A DNA stretch of 64,000 bases, taken from NCBI RefSeq assembly GCF_004078655.1, contig NZ_RZNC01000003.1:62001-126000 (forward strand). Direction: 5' to 3'. Origin of the DNA: Labedella populi (lineage in GTDB: Bacteria > Actinomycetota > Actinomycetes > Actinomycetales > Microbacteriaceae). Positions 9,012 to 18,378 of this stretch are shown in pieces. The notes below the pieces were generated by a model, which saw nothing but the letters and a program-made list of their open reading frames with translations, had not been told where the DNA came from and searched no databases. Positions within the stretch are counted from its first letter, which is position 1. Every line of letters starts with the position of its first letter. Both the position numbers and the translations under genes were made by a program.

Positions 9012-12000
9012 GTGTACTTGAAGAGCCTCACTCTCAAGGGCTTCAAGTCGTTCGCGTCCCCCACGACCTTCGCGTTCGAGCAAGGCGTGACGTGCGTCGT
9101 CGGCCCCAACGGCTCCGGGAAGTCGAACGTCGTCGATGCCCTCGCCTGGGTCATGGGCGAGCAAGGCGCGAAGACGCTCCGCGGCGGCAAGATGGAGGAC
9201 GTCATCTTCGCGGGTACCTCGACTCGGGGGCCCCTCGGGCGTGCCGAGGTCACCCTCACGATCGACAACTCCGACGGCGCCCTGCCGATCGAGTACACCG
9301 AGGTCACGATCAGTCGAACGCTCTTCCGCAACGGCGGGAGCGAGTACGCCATCAACGGCGAGGGCTGTCGCCTCCTCGACGTTCAAGAACTCCTGTCCGA
9401 TTCCGGGCTCGGTCGTGAGATGCACGTCATCGTGGGGCAGGGTCAGCTCGACGCCGTGCTGCACGCGAGCCCCGAAGAGCGCCGAGGCTTCATCGAGGAA
9501 GCGGCGGGCATCCTCAAACACCGTCGCCGCAAGGAGAAGACGGTCCGGAAGCTCGAGGCGATGCAGACCAACCTCACGCGGTTGAACGACCTGGCGGGGG
9601 AGATCCGGCGGCAGCTCAAGCCCCTCGGCCGACAGGCCGAGGTCGCTCGAGAGGCCCAGACGATCGCGGCCGTCGTGCGTGACGCGCGCGCCCGGCTCCT
9701 CGCCGACGACGTCGTCGCGCTGCGACGCGAGCTCGACGATTTCTCCCGCAGTGAGTCCGAGCGACACACCGAGCGCATCGTCCTGCAGGAGCAGTTGGAG
9801 CAGAAGACCCTGCGCATCGCACGGATCGAACGCGAACAGCAGGGTGATGCGGTCGACGGCGCGCGCCGGACGAGCTTCGCCCTCGAGTCCGTGCAGGAGC
9901 GCTTGCGCAGCCTCTACACGCTCGCGAACCAGAAGCTCGCGCTCCTCGGCGCCGAAGCCGAGCCGCACGAGCTGACCGAGGGCGTCAGCTCCGAAGCGGT
10001 CGCCGAGGCAGCGGCTCTGGTGCGAGAACTCCAGGACGCGCTCGTCGCCGCTGAGGCGGCCTGGGAACTCGCACGTTCCACGACCGCCGCCGCGCGTGAG
10101 CGGCTCGACGCGATCGATGTGGAGATCGCGGCGCAGAGCGCCCTCGTCTCGCGTCACGACCTCGAGATCTCGAAGCTCACGGGCCAGGCCGAGGCAGCGG
10201 GGAGCCGGCTCGCGGCCGTGAGGGGCGAGCGCCTCCGGCAGCAGAACGCGATCGATCAGGCTGAGGCCCGCCGCGACGAGGCCGCCGTCGTCTTCGCGCG
10301 GATCGAGGACGAGTCTCCGCTACGCGACCTCGGCGAGAGCGGACTCGACGAGGCCTACGAGGTCGCTCAGGGCGAGGTGTTCGAGGCGGAATCGGAGATC
10401 GACGGCTTGCGGGAAGCGCTTCACGGCCACGAACGCGAGCGGGACGCCCTCACCGCGCAAGTGCGTGCCCTGACTCGGGCCCTCGAGGTCAAGGACGGAG
10501 CCTCCGATCTGATCCGCTCGTCGCTTCCGGGCATCCGCGGCATCGTCGGCGATTCCGTCCAGGTCGCTCCGGGATTCGAAGCGGCGATCGCTGCTGCGCT
10601 CGGTCCCACCGCCGATGCCGTGCTCGCCGAGGACCTCGACACCGCCGCTGCTGCGGTCGAGCGCGCCACGGCCGACGACCTCGGTCGTGTCGAGGTGGTC
10701 ATCGCCGATGCCGTGGCCCCCGCTCCCGAGTGGCCGACCCTCCCCGGGATCACGGCGGCCGCGTCGGTCGTCACGGCTCCCGGCGGAGTGACAGGCCTCC
10801 TCGCCTTCGTCGCGATCGCCGACGACCTGGACGCCGCCCGTTCGGCGTCGCCCGTCCTGCGGGGTGCCCGTCTGGGTGGCCCGGTGACGATCGTGACGCG
10901 TGGGGGAGCGGTGCTCACGGATTACGTCCTGCGCGGAGGGTCCGGGGGAGAACAGGGTCGCATCGAACTCGTCGCCGAGCGCGACACCGCCGCCGAACGT
11001 CTCACCGAGGTCGAACGCCTCATCGACGACGAGCGCTTCGCCCTCGCGGAGCAGCGGGCCGTGGTCGCTGCGGCCAAGGAGCGGTCTCAACTCGCCCTCA
11101 CCGCTCTGCGCGAGTACGACGCCCAGCTCGCGGCGGAGACCGAGAAGGTCAACCGGGCGCGCGTCCAGGCCGAGGCCTCGTCCGCCGAGTTCGATCGCTT
11201 GGTGGTGGCGTTCGAACAGTCGGCCGGCCAGCTCGCGGCAGCGGAGGCGGCCGCCGAGAAGGCGAAGGCCGACCTCGACTCCGCCCGCTCTCGGCCGCGA
11301 CCCATGCTCGACGTCTCGGCCCGTGACTCCCTCTCCGCGGAGATGGAGCAGGCCCGTGAGCGCGAGATCGAGGCGCGGCTCGAGGTCGAGACGGTGCGCG
11401 AACGGATCCGGGCCGAACAGGAGCGGGTCATCGCGCTCGAGCGGCGCCGCGAGGCGGAGCGCCAGGCCGCCGAACAGGCGGCCCGGCGAGCGGTCATCCG
11501 ACGGCGGCAGATGGAGACGGCCCGGCGCGTGGTCGACGCGCTCCCCGCCGTGTTGTCCTCGCTCGACCGGTCGGTCTCCGAGTCCCGCGTCCTGCTCGCG
11601 ACGGCCGAGGCGGAACGGGCGAGTCAGAACGACGAGCTCGGTCGTCTCCGCCGCGAGGAGCAGGTGCTCCGCGACCGGTTGCAAGCCATCACCCAGAGCG
11701 TGCACGGGCTGGAGCTGCAGATCTACGAGAAGAAGCTCCACCTCTCCGGCCTACTCGAGCGGTCCGGCTCCGAGCTCGGCCTCGTCGAGGACGTCTTGAT
11801 CGCCGAGTACGGCCCCCACGTACCCGTCCCCGTCGCCGACGCCGAGCCCGGCGCCGACAGCGAGCAGCCGACCGAGCCGTTCGACCGAGCGGAGCAGCAG
11901 CGCCGGTTCGAGCTCGCCGAGCGGAAGCTCGCGCAACTCGGGCGGGTGAACCCGCTCGCCCTCGAGGAGTTCGCCGCGCTCGAGCAGCGCCACACGTTCC

Positions 12001-12545
12001 TCACGGAGCAACTGTCGGACCTCACCAAGACCCGATCGGACCTCGTGACGATCATCGACGAGCTCGACGAGAAGATGCAGGTCATCTTCGAGTCGGCGTT
12101 CGAAGACACCCGCGCCGCCTTCGCCGAGGTGTTCCCCATCCTCTTCCCGGGCGGGACGGGAAGCATCCGGTTGACCGACCCGGAGAACCTGCTCACGACG
12201 GGCATCGAGGTGAGCGTCAAGCCGGCGGGGAAGAAGATCGAGCGGCTCTCCCTGCTCTCCGGCGGCGAGCGCTCCCTCGCCGCGGTCGCGCTCCTCATCG
12301 CCATCTTCAAGGCCCGCCCGAGCCCCTTCTACATCATGGACGAGGTCGAGGCGGCGCTCGACGACGCCAATCTCGGCCGGCTGCTCGCGATATTCGAGGA
12401 CCTCAGGCAATCGAGTCAGCTCATCGTCATCACGCATCAGAAGCGTACGATGGAGATCGCCGACGCGCTTTACGGCGTATCGATGCGCCAGGACGGGGTC
12501 TCGGCCGTCGTCGGTCAGCGGGTCGTCGAGGAGCGCGCGTCCTGA
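9012..12545 (+). CDS. smc: chromosome segregation protein SMC
   Basis: SMC forms the condensin ring with ScpA/ScpB and organises replicated chromosomes. The 1177-aa product begins VYLKSLTLKGFKSFAS from GTG 9012. Walker A is GPNGSGKSNVVDALAW; a long Glu/Arg/Ala-rich coiled coil follows, then a hinge around residues 510-650 (LPGIRGIVGDSVQVAPGFE), a second coiled coil and the signature LSGGERSLAAVALLIAIF with Walker B FYIMDEVEAALDD. The frame is open upstream to 8688 but that stretch overlaps mutM and lacks homology. The 236 nt between mutM and smc hold no other gene that I can recognise. Confidence 0.97.
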   Translation: MYLKSLTLKGFKSFASPTTFAFEQGVTCVVGPNGSGKSNVVDALAWVMGEQGAKTLRGGKMEDVIFAGTSTRGPLGRAEVTLTIDNSDGALPIEYTEVTISRTLFRNGGSEYAINGEGCRLLDVQELLSDSGLGREMHVIVGQGQLDAVLHASPEERRGFIEEAAGILKHRRRKEKTVRKLEAMQTNLTRLNDLAGEIRRQLKPLGRQAEVAREAQTIAAVVRDARARLLADDVVALRRELDDFSRSESERHTERIVLQEQLEQKTLRIARIEREQQGDAVDGARRTSFALESVQERLRSLYTLANQKLALLGAEAEPHELTEGVSSEAVAEAAALVRELQDALVAAEAAWELARSTTAAARERLDAIDVEIAAQSALVSRHDLEISKLTGQAEAAGSRLAAVRGERLRQQNAIDQAEARRDEAAVVFARIEDESPLRDLGESGLDEAYEVAQGEVFEAESEIDGLREALHGHERERDALTAQVRALTRALEVKDGASDLIRSSLPGIRGIVGDSVQVAPGFEAAIAAALGPTADAVLAEDLDTAAAAVERATADDLGRVEVVIADAVAPAPEWPTLPGITAAASVVTAPGGVTGLLAFVAIADDLDAARSASPVLRGARLGGPVTIVTRGGAVLTDYVLRGGSGGEQGRIELVAERDTAAERLTEVERLIDDERFALAEQRAVVAAAKERSQLALTALREYDAQLAAETEKVNRARVQAEASSAEFDRLVVAFEQSAGQLAAAEAAAEKAKADLDSARSRPRPMLDVSARDSLSAEMEQAREREIEARLEVETVRERIRAEQERVIALERRREAERQAAEQAARRAVIRRRQMETARRVVDALPAVLSSLDRSVSESRVLLATAEAERASQNDELGRLRREEQVLRDRLQAITQSVHGLELQIYEKKLHLSGLLERSGSELGLVEDVLIAEYGPHVPVPVADAEPGADSEQPTEPFDRAEQQRRFELAERKLAQLGRVNPLALEEFAALEQRHTFLTEQLSDLTKTRSDLVTIIDELDEKMQVIFESAFEDTRAAFAEVFPILFPGGTGSIRLTDPENLLTTGIEVSVKPAGKKIERLSLLSGGERSLAAVALLIAIFKARPSPFYIMDEVEAALDDANLGRLLAIFEDLRQSSQLIVITHQKRTMEIADALYGVSMRQDGVSAVVGQRVVEERAS

Positions 12546-12554
12546 TCGCCGTCG

Positions 12555-12576
12555 CGGCGGGGTCCGGCCCCCGCCG
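12555..12576 (+). terminator. GC-rich hairpin after smc
   Basis: CGGCGGGG (12555-12562) pairs with CCCCGCCG (12569-12576) across a 6-nt loop. It starts 10 nt past the smc stop and ends 2 nt before the ftsY -10 box. There is no T-tract, so intrinsic termination is only probable. Confidence 0.45.
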
Positions 12577-12577
12577 G

Positions 12578-12583
12578 TAGGCT
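12578..12583 (+). promoter_or_regulatory. -10 hexamer TAGGCT, leaderless ftsY promoter
   Basis: TAGGCT ends 6 nt before the ftsY ATG. The intervening GAGGTC could be read as a weak SD, but the spacing to ATG is zero, so a leaderless start is more likely. Confidence 0.55.
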
Positions 12584-12589
12584 GAGGTC

Positions 12590-13465
12590 ATGGCAGAACG
12601 CACTCCCTGGTCCCTCAGCGGGGCTCTGCGCGGCATGTTCCAGCGCCCCACGATCACCGAGGACACCTGGGACGACCTCGAGACCGCGCTCATCGGTGCC
12701 GACTTCGGGCCCGACGTCACCGAGGCGGTCGTCGACGAGCTGCGTGCGAACGTGGAACGCTACCGCACGACGGACCCGCGCGACCTGCAGCGCATGTTGC
12801 GCGAGACGATCGAGGAACGGCTGTCGAAGTACGACACGACCCTGCGGCTCACGGAGCGCCCGGCGGTCGTCCTGGTCGTCGGCGTGAACGGCGTCGGGAA
12901 GACCACGACGATCGGCAAGTTCTCCCGGTTCCTCGGCACCTACGGGCGCTCCGTCGTCGTCGGTGCCGCCGACACGTTCCGAGCGGCGGCCGTCGACCAG
13001 CTCGCCACCTGGGCGGAGCGGGGCGGCGCGCAGATCGTCCGACCGCAGCAGCAGGGTCAGGATCCCGCGTCCGTCGCCTTCCAAACCGTCGAGTTCGCGA
13101 AGCGAACGGGGACGGAGATCGTCATCATCGACACGGCCGGCCGCCTGCACACCAAGGGTGGTCTCATGGACGAGCTGACCAAGATCCGGCGGGTCGTCGA
13201 GAAACAAGCGCCCATCGCGGAGGTGCTCCTCGTCCTCGACGCCACCACGGGACAGAACGGTCTCGCGCAAGCGCAGGCCTTCATCGAGCACGCCGGCGTC
13301 ACTGGCCTCGTCGTGACGAAGCTCGACGGCTCGGCCAAGGGCGGTTTCGTGCTCGCCGTTCAGGAGCAGACGGGGATCCCGATCAAGCTCGTCGGCCAGG
13401 GTGAGGGCATCGGCGACCTCACCGGTTTCACGCCCCACGTGTTCGCGCAGAAGCTGGTGGGCTGA
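12590..13465 (+). CDS. ftsY: signal recognition particle receptor FtsY
   Basis: FtsY is the membrane-associated SRP receptor GTPase that docks ribosome-Ffh complexes at the translocon. At 291 aa it consists of N and G domains with almost no acidic A domain. GTPase motifs are GVNGVGKTTTIGKF (G1), DTFRAAAVDQL, DTAGRLHTKGGLMDEL (G3) and TKLDGSAKGG (G4), ending with GQGEGIGDLTGF. Its partner ffh lies 500 nt downstream with one small gene in between. Confidence 0.97.
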   Translation: MAERTPWSLSGALRGMFQRPTITEDTWDDLETALIGADFGPDVTEAVVDELRANVERYRTTDPRDLQRMLRETIEERLSKYDTTLRLTERPAVVLVVGVNGVGKTTTIGKFSRFLGTYGRSVVVGAADTFRAAAVDQLATWAERGGAQIVRPQQQGQDPASVAFQTVEFAKRTGTEIVIIDTAGRLHTKGGLMDELTKIRRVVEKQAPIAEVLLVLDATTGQNGLAQAQAFIEHAGVTGLVVTKLDGSAKGGFVLAVQEQTGIPIKLVGQGEGIGDLTGFTPHVFAQKLVG

Positions 13466-13466
13466 C

Positions 13467-13967
13467 ATGGCGATCGAACACGACTTCTTCGGCATCGTCG
13501 AGGCGTCAGGGGACGGCAGCGCGTACTGGTCCGAGAACGTGGAGCTCGGCGATCGTTCCGTCGACGTCTCACTCCTCGCCGACGACGCATCGGATCTGCG
13601 TGAGGATGACCTCGACCTCGTGCAGGCGATGATCGTCACCCTGGAGGGGATCGATCGCCAGACGCGAGAGTCGATGGTCGTCGAGCTCGGAGACCGCTCG
13701 TCGGTGACCGTCGCCTACGTCGACGCTCTCGTGGAGGAATTGGGCGAGTCGATCCACGACGTTCTCGCCGTCTCGTCCGGGGACCTGCCCATCGACATCC
13801 TGCGCTCACTGCTCGTCACGCGAGTGGAGTTCCGCCCCCTCTCACGAGGCGACGACGACGTCTTCGCCGTCTTCGAATACACCCTCGGCGAGGACCTCAG
13901 CGAGGAATACCTCGTCGCCTCCCTGAATCGCAGTGGGGAAATGGTGGACACGGAGATCCAGGGCTGA
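13467..13967 (+). CDS. DUF2004-like hypothetical protein
   Basis: This acidic 166-aa protein starts MAIEHDFFGIVEASGDG, one base after the ftsY stop, so it is co-transcribed with ftsY. I see no signal peptide, membrane helix or catalytic motif. Composition (many Asp/Glu, sparse Lys) and the repeated DUF2004-type pattern make assignment to DUF2004 plausible but not certain. The position between the two SRP GTPases ftsY and ffh is its main functional hint; no function is assigned. Confidence 0.8.
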   Translation: MAIEHDFFGIVEASGDGSAYWSENVELGDRSVDVSLLADDASDLREDDLDLVQAMIVTLEGIDRQTRESMVVELGDRSSVTVAYVDALVEELGESIHDVLAVSSGDLPIDILRSLLVTRVEFRPLSRGDDDVFAVFEYTLGEDLSEEYLVASLNRSGEMVDTEIQG

Positions 13968-13991
13968 GCGAGCGGTTAAACTGGAGGTCTC

Positions 13992-15569
13992 ATGGCTACC
14001 TTTGGAAATCTCTCCGACCGCCTCGCGGACACGTTCAAGAACCTCCGCAAGAAGGGGTCGCTGTCGGCTTCGGACGTCGACGGCACGGTCCGCGAAATCC
14101 GTCGAGCACTGCTCGAGGCCGACGTCGCGTTCGACGTCGTGAAGGACTTCACCGGGCGCGTGCGTGAGCGCGCTCTCGGTGACGAGGTCAACAAGGCGCT
14201 CAATCCGGCCCAGCAGGTCGTCCAGATCGTCAACGAGGAACTCGTGGGCATCCTGGGCGGCCAGCAGCGCCGACTCGAGTTCGCGAAGACCCCGCCGACC
14301 GTCATCATGCTCGCCGGGCTCCAGGGAGCGGGGAAGACGACGCTCGCCGGCAAACTCGCGAAGTGGCTCGCGAAGGACGGTCACACGCCGCTCCTCGTCG
14401 CCGCCGACCTCCAGCGGCCCAACGCGGTGACGCAGCTCTCCGTCGTGGCCGAGCAGGCCGGCGTCGCGGTCTTCGCTCCGGAGCCCGGTAACGGAGTCGG
14501 CAACCCCGTCAAGGTCGCGAAGGACGGCGTCGCCTACGCGCGCTCCCGCCAGTACGACACGGTCATCGTCGACACGGCCGGCCGACTCGGCGTCGACGCC
14601 GAGCTCATGAAGCAAGCGGCCAACATCCGGAAGGCCGTCGACCCGGACGAGGTGCTCTTCGTCATCGACGCCATGATCGGTCAGGACGCCGTCAACACGG
14701 CCAAGGCCTTCCAGGACGGCGTCGATTTCACCGGTGTCGTGCTGTCGAAGCTCGACGGTGACGCCCGCGGTGGTGCGGCCCTGTCCGTCGCCTCGGTCAC
14801 CGGCCGACCCATCATCTTCGCGTCCACGGGAGAAGGGCTCGACGACTTCGAGCCGTTCCACCCCGACCGGATGGCGTCCCGGATCCTCGACCTCGGTGAC
14901 ATCCTCACTCTCATCGAGCAAGCGCAGCAGGCCTTCGACGAGGAGGAGGCGCGGAAGGTCGCGGAGAAGTTCGCGACGGACACGTTCACGCTCGAAGACT
15001 TCCTGAAGCAGATGCAGCAACTGCGGAACATGGGATCGATCAAGAAGATGATCGGCATGCTCCCCGGTGCGGGGGCGATGCGCGAGCAGCTCGACTCCTT
15101 CGACGAGCGCGAGATCGTCCGGACGGAAGCGATCATCCAGTCCATGACGCCGGCGGAGCGCCGCAACGCGAAGCTGCTCAACGGTTCACGTCGCTTGCGC
15201 ATCGCACGCGGAGCCGGCACGACGGTGACAGAGGTCAATCAGCTCGTCCAGCGATTCGAGCAGGCCGCGAAGATGATGAAGACGGTCGCGCGTGGCGGGG
15301 TCCCGCAGATGCCCGGCATGGGCCCGATCCCCGGAGCCCACGGGGGCGCGTCCCGCAAGCAGGTCGCGAAGTCCAAGAAGAAGGGCGGCTCGCGCTCGGG
15401 GAATCCCGCGAAGAGGGCCGCCGAGAACTCGGGCGCCGGTGCGACCGGCGGCGGCACCGTGCCAGCGGGAACGGGCTTCGGCCTCGGGCTCGGAGGCGGC
15501 GCCCCGGCGAAGGACGGGCCGTCGGAGGACGAGCTCGCGGCACTGCAGAAGTTCCTCGGACGGGGCTGA
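13992..15569 (+). CDS. ffh: signal recognition particle protein Ffh
   Basis: Ffh binds 4.5S RNA and nascent signal sequences and targets ribosomes to FtsY. The 525-aa protein has the N domain (MATFGNLSDRLADTFKNL), GTPase motifs GLQGAGKTTLAGKLA, DLQRPNAV, DTAGRLGVDAELM and SKLDGDARGGAAL, and a Met-rich M domain (DFLKQMQQLRNMGSIKKM). A Gly/Ala/Lys-rich tail of about 90 residues extends beyond the M domain, longer than in E. coli. An SD GGAGG precedes the ATG, and a TAAACT -10-like box lies 9 nt upstream of it. Confidence 0.97.
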   Translation: MATFGNLSDRLADTFKNLRKKGSLSASDVDGTVREIRRALLEADVAFDVVKDFTGRVRERALGDEVNKALNPAQQVVQIVNEELVGILGGQQRRLEFAKTPPTVIMLAGLQGAGKTTLAGKLAKWLAKDGHTPLLVAADLQRPNAVTQLSVVAEQAGVAVFAPEPGNGVGNPVKVAKDGVAYARSRQYDTVIVDTAGRLGVDAELMKQAANIRKAVDPDEVLFVIDAMIGQDAVNTAKAFQDGVDFTGVVLSKLDGDARGGAALSVASVTGRPIIFASTGEGLDDFEPFHPDRMASRILDLGDILTLIEQAQQAFDEEEARKVAEKFATDTFTLEDFLKQMQQLRNMGSIKKMIGMLPGAGAMREQLDSFDEREIVRTEAIIQSMTPAERRNAKLLNGSRRLRIARGAGTTVTEVNQLVQRFEQAAKMMKTVARGGVPQMPGMGPIPGAHGGASRKQVAKSKKKGGSRSGNPAKRAAENSGAGATGGGTVPAGTGFGLGLGGGAPAKDGPSEDELAALQKFLGRG

Positions 15570-15585
15570 GCGACGTTGGTCGCCG

Positions 15586-16722
15586 TCAGACCGTGATGCC
15601 GTGGCGCAACTCGTGCGCGAGTGAGCGGACGACCGCCGTCAGGTCGCCGTTGTTCACCGCGGCGACGCGGCGCTGGCGCTGGTAGCTGGCGCCCGCGTCG
15701 AGGATGTCGCCGATCGAGGCGAGTTCCGCCGCGCAGCCGAGTCGCTCGGCGGTGGGGGCGAGCGTCACCATCAGGCGTCGGAGGTCGTCGGTCACGAGCG
15801 ACTCCGCTCCGTCGGCCCCGACGATGAGCTCGGCGTCGAGACCGTATCGCGCCGCGCGCCACTTGTTCTCGCGGACGTACCAGGGCGCGAGCGTCACGGG
15901 GGAGTCGCCTCGGTCGATCGCCGTCGACACGAACTCGGTGAGGCAGTGGATGAGAGCGGCGATCGCGCCGAACTCCGTCGTGGTCGAAGTGCTGTCGCAC
16001 GCACGGAATTCGAGGGTGCCCCAGCGGGGTGCCGGGCGGATGTCCCAGCGCACCTCGGTCACGTCGTCGACCACGCCGGTGCGCGTCATGTCGTCGACGT
16101 ACGTCTCGAACTCCTCCCAATCATCGAGCTGGTAGGGGAGGCCGGCGGTCGGCAATTGCTGGAACATGAGCGCGCGGTTCGAGGGGTAGCCGGTGTCGAC
16201 GCCGGCCCAGAACGGGCTCGACGACGACAATGCTTGGACGTGTGGGGACCACGTCAACAGGCCGTCGAGGAGGGGGATGACCTTGGCGCGATCCTCCACC
16301 CCCACGTGGGTGTGCACGCCCCAGATCATCATGTTGCGCCCCCACCACTGCGTGCGGTCGATGAGTTTGTGGTAGCGCGGCTTGTCCGTGATCGGCTGAT
16401 CGAACCACTGGCCGAAGGGGTGGGAGCCGCTCGCGATGAGTTCGACACCGAGGGGGTCGATGATCTCGCGAACCTCATCGATCTGCTGCTCGAGGTCGCG
16501 GATCGCGGAGGGGACGTCGTGGTGGACGTCGCTCACGAGTTCGACCGTGTTGAGGAGCAGCTCGCCGGTGATCTTCGGGTGCTCGCTGCCGTCCGCCCGA
16601 CGGAGCCGCTCGAGGACCTCGTGCGCGATCGAGCGGAGCTCACCCGACTGCGCGTCGACGAGAGCGAGCTCCCACTCGAGACCGATCGTCGAGCGTTCCG
16701 ACGGCGAGAAGTCGATCTGCAC
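15586..16722 (-). CDS. ybdK: YbdK-type carboxylate-amine ligase (GCS2 family)
   Basis: YbdK-family enzymes are ATP-grasp-like ligases that join glutamate to an amine, with weak gamma-glutamylcysteine synthetase activity in some members. The 378-aa protein starts VQIDFSPSERSTIGLEWELALV, where GLEWEL is the family's metal/ATP site, and has the WWGRNMMIWGVHTHVGV and GTLEFRACDS motifs. I chose GTG 16722 because GGAAGGGG lies 6 nt upstream; the frame is open further to GTG 16770. It is isolated on the minus strand, convergent with ffh. Its physiological product is unknown. Confidence 0.9.
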   Translation of the reverse strand: MQIDFSPSERSTIGLEWELALVDAQSGELRSIAHEVLERLRRADGSEHPKITGELLLNTVELVSDVHHDVPSAIRDLEQQIDEVREIIDPLGVELIASGSHPFGQWFDQPITDKPRYHKLIDRTQWWGRNMMIWGVHTHVGVEDRAKVIPLLDGLLTWSPHVQALSSSSPFWAGVDTGYPSNRALMFQQLPTAGLPYQLDDWEEFETYVDDMTRTGVVDDVTEVRWDIRPAPRWGTLEFRACDSTSTTTEFGAIAALIHCLTEFVSTAIDRGDSPVTLAPWYVRENKWRAARYGLDAELIVGADGAESLVTDDLRRLMVTLAPTAERLGCAAELASIGDILDAGASYQRQRRVAAVNNGDLTAVVRSLAHELRHGITV

Positions 16723-16990
16723 GTCGTGCCCCTTCCGTTCCATGGGCTGGCGTCGTAGCCATCCTTCCACGGCGGTCCGCGGGATGGAGGCTGATCGCGG
16801 CGTGGGTCGCGCGAGGTCGGGGCGGCGACGCAGATTAGGACGAGCGGGCGGCTCATGACAGAATAGAGAGTTGGATGCGTCGCGCCCGACCCTCTATCAG
16901 GTCCGACCGCGTCCCCTCGAGCTCATGCCGAGTGTGCCCCCACGCTCACGGCGGCAGTTCACAAGACAACTCATACACATCAGGAGCATT

Positions 16991-17419
16991 GTGTCCGTCA
17001 AGATCCGTCTCAAGCGCCTCGGTAAGATCCGCGCGCCCTACTACCGCATCGTCGTCGCCGACTCGCGCACCAAGCGCGACGGCCGCGTCATCGAAGAGAT
17101 CGGCAAGTACCACCCCACGGAAGAGCCCTCGCTCATCGAGATCGACTCCGAGCGTGCGCAGTACTGGCTCTCCGTCGGCGCCCAGCCGACCGAGCAGGTC
17201 GCCGCTCTCCTCAAGCTCACGGGTGACTGGGGCAAGCACAAGGGCGACAAGGACGCCGTCTCCACCGTCAAGACGCGCGAGGCCAAGGTCGCGTTCGTCG
17301 CCGACGAGAAGAAGAAGCCCGTCCTGAAGCCCAAGGCCGAGCCGAAGGCCGCTCCCGTCGAGGCTTCCGCTGAGGCCGAGGCGTCCGACACGGACGCTGC
17401 CGACGCAGACAAGGCCTGA
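16991..17419 (+). CDS. rpsP: 30S ribosomal protein S16
   Basis: S16 is an early small-subunit assembly protein. From GTG 16991 the product is 142 aa and begins [20 protein letters not shown], the family's conserved N-terminus; AGGAG lies 4 nt upstream. The last about 55 residues are a Lys/Ala/Glu-rich tail not found in the shortest S16 proteins. It heads the rpsP-khpA-rimM-trmD operon. The roughly 120-nt leader before it contains no gene. Confidence 0.97.
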   Translation: MSVKIRLKRLGKIRAPYYRIVVADSRTKRDGRVIEEIGKYHPTEEPSLIEIDSERAQYWLSVGAQPTEQVAALLKLTGDWGKHKGDKDAVSTVKTREAKVAFVADEKKKPVLKPKAEPKAAPVEASAEAEASDTDAADADKA

Positions 17420-17421
17420 CG

Positions 17422-17658
17422 TTGCTCGGACCCGCGCTCGAACACCTCGTGAAGGGGATCGTCGACAACCCCGACGACGTCCGCGTGGTCGAACAGAACA
17501 CCGCACGCGGCGAGGTCCTCGAGGTTCACGTGAACCCCGAGGACCTCGGTCGCGTGATCGGTCGTTCCGGTCGCACGGCGAAGGCCCTCCGCACCCTCAT
17601 CACGGCTCTCGCCGATGGGCGACGCGTGCGCGTCGACGTCGTCGACACCGACGCCTGA
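17422..17658 (+). CDS. khpA: KH-domain RNA-binding protein KhpA
   Basis: KhpA proteins are single-KH-domain RNA binders, often paired with KhpB, affecting cell division and RNA metabolism in Gram-positives. The 78-aa protein contains the KH core DLGRVIGRSGRTAKALRTLI, including the GxxG loop. It begins at TTG 17422, 2 nt after the rpsP stop, and ends 1 nt before rimM, consistent with a tightly coupled operon. Confidence 0.93.
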   Translation: MLGPALEHLVKGIVDNPDDVRVVEQNTARGEVLEVHVNPEDLGRVIGRSGRTAKALRTLITALADGRRVRVDVVDTDA

Positions 17659-17659
17659 C

Positions 17660-18367
17660 GTGGTGGCTGCAAGCAGGAAGACCGAACTGCGCGTCGGTCG
17701 GCTCACGAAGGCGCACGGCCTCAAAGGCGCCCTCAAGGTCGAGATGTACACGGACGACCCCGCGTCGCGCTTCACCCCGGGGGCCGTCTTCACCCTGCAG
17801 GTCCCGGACGACTCGCCATGGGCTGGAAAGACCGTCGAACTCGCGGAGCTGCGCTGGTACAACCAGCAGCCCGTGGCCTTCTTCGTCGGTATCGAGGACC
17901 GGACGGCGGCCGAGACGCTCGTGAAGGCGATCCTCTGGGTCTCCCTCGACCCGGACGCACTCCCCGAGGAGGAGGACGCCTGGTACGACCACCAACTCGT
18001 GGGGCTGAGCGTCGTCCGCGACGGCCACGAGGTCGGTCGCGTCGCACGGGTCGACCACTTCCCCGCCCAGGACCTGCTCATCGTGTCGACCGGGAGCGGC
18101 GAGGTGATGGTGCCGTTCGTAACGGCGATCGTGCCGTCCGTCGACGTCGTATCGGGCGTCGTCACGATCACGCCTCCGGAAGGTCTCTTCGAACTGACTG
18201 CGGACGCTGACGATCCTGAGACGTCGCGTGACGTCGTCGCAGACGCAGACGCAGACGCCGACACGACGGACGCCGACACGACGGACGCCGACACGACGGA
18301 CGCCGACACGACGGACGCCGACACGACGGCCGATGCCTCGGCCGAGAAGCCCGCCGACGAGTCCTGA
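17660..18367 (+). CDS. rimM: 16S rRNA processing protein RimM with repeat-rich tail
   Basis: RimM binds S19 and assists maturation of the 30S head. The 235-aa product begins [20 protein letters not shown] (GTG 17660; 17663 is also possible), has [15 protein letters not shown] and the PRC-barrel half ([29 protein letters not shown]). After about residue 175, where most RimM proteins end, there is an acidic tail of about 60 residues encoded by DNA repeats and reading as DADTT units. The upstream frame to 17615 overlaps khpA and is rejected. Confidence 0.95.
   Translation: MVAASRKTELRVGRLTKAHGLKGALKVEMYTDDPASRFTPGAVFTLQVPDDSPWAGKTVELAELRWYNQQPVAFFVGIEDRTAAETLVKAILWVSLDPDALPEEEDAWYDHQLVGLSVVRDGHEVGRVARVDHFPAQDLLIVSTGSGEVMVPFVTAIVPSVDVVSGVVTITPPEGLFELTADADDPETSRDVVADADADADTTDADTTDADTTDADTTDADTTADASAEKPADES
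18254..18328 (+). repeat. five exact 15-bp direct repeats in the rimM 3' end
   Basis: The unit GACGCCGACACGACG occurs five times in tandem with no mismatch, each encoding Asp-Ala-Asp-Thr-Thr. It is preceded by a shorter GACGCA hexamer run. The unit is a multiple of 3, so copy-number change keeps the frame. Confidence 0.97.
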
Positions 18368-18378
18368 GGTCTGCCCCC

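Noticed and set aside
15567-15588. Short inverted repeat over the ffh and ybdK stop codons as a terminator
   Set aside because: Only about 5 bp pair continuously and the rest is imperfect; too weak to call.
18254-18328. CRISPR-like array
   Set aside because: The repeats are contiguous 15-mers without spacers and are in frame with rimM.
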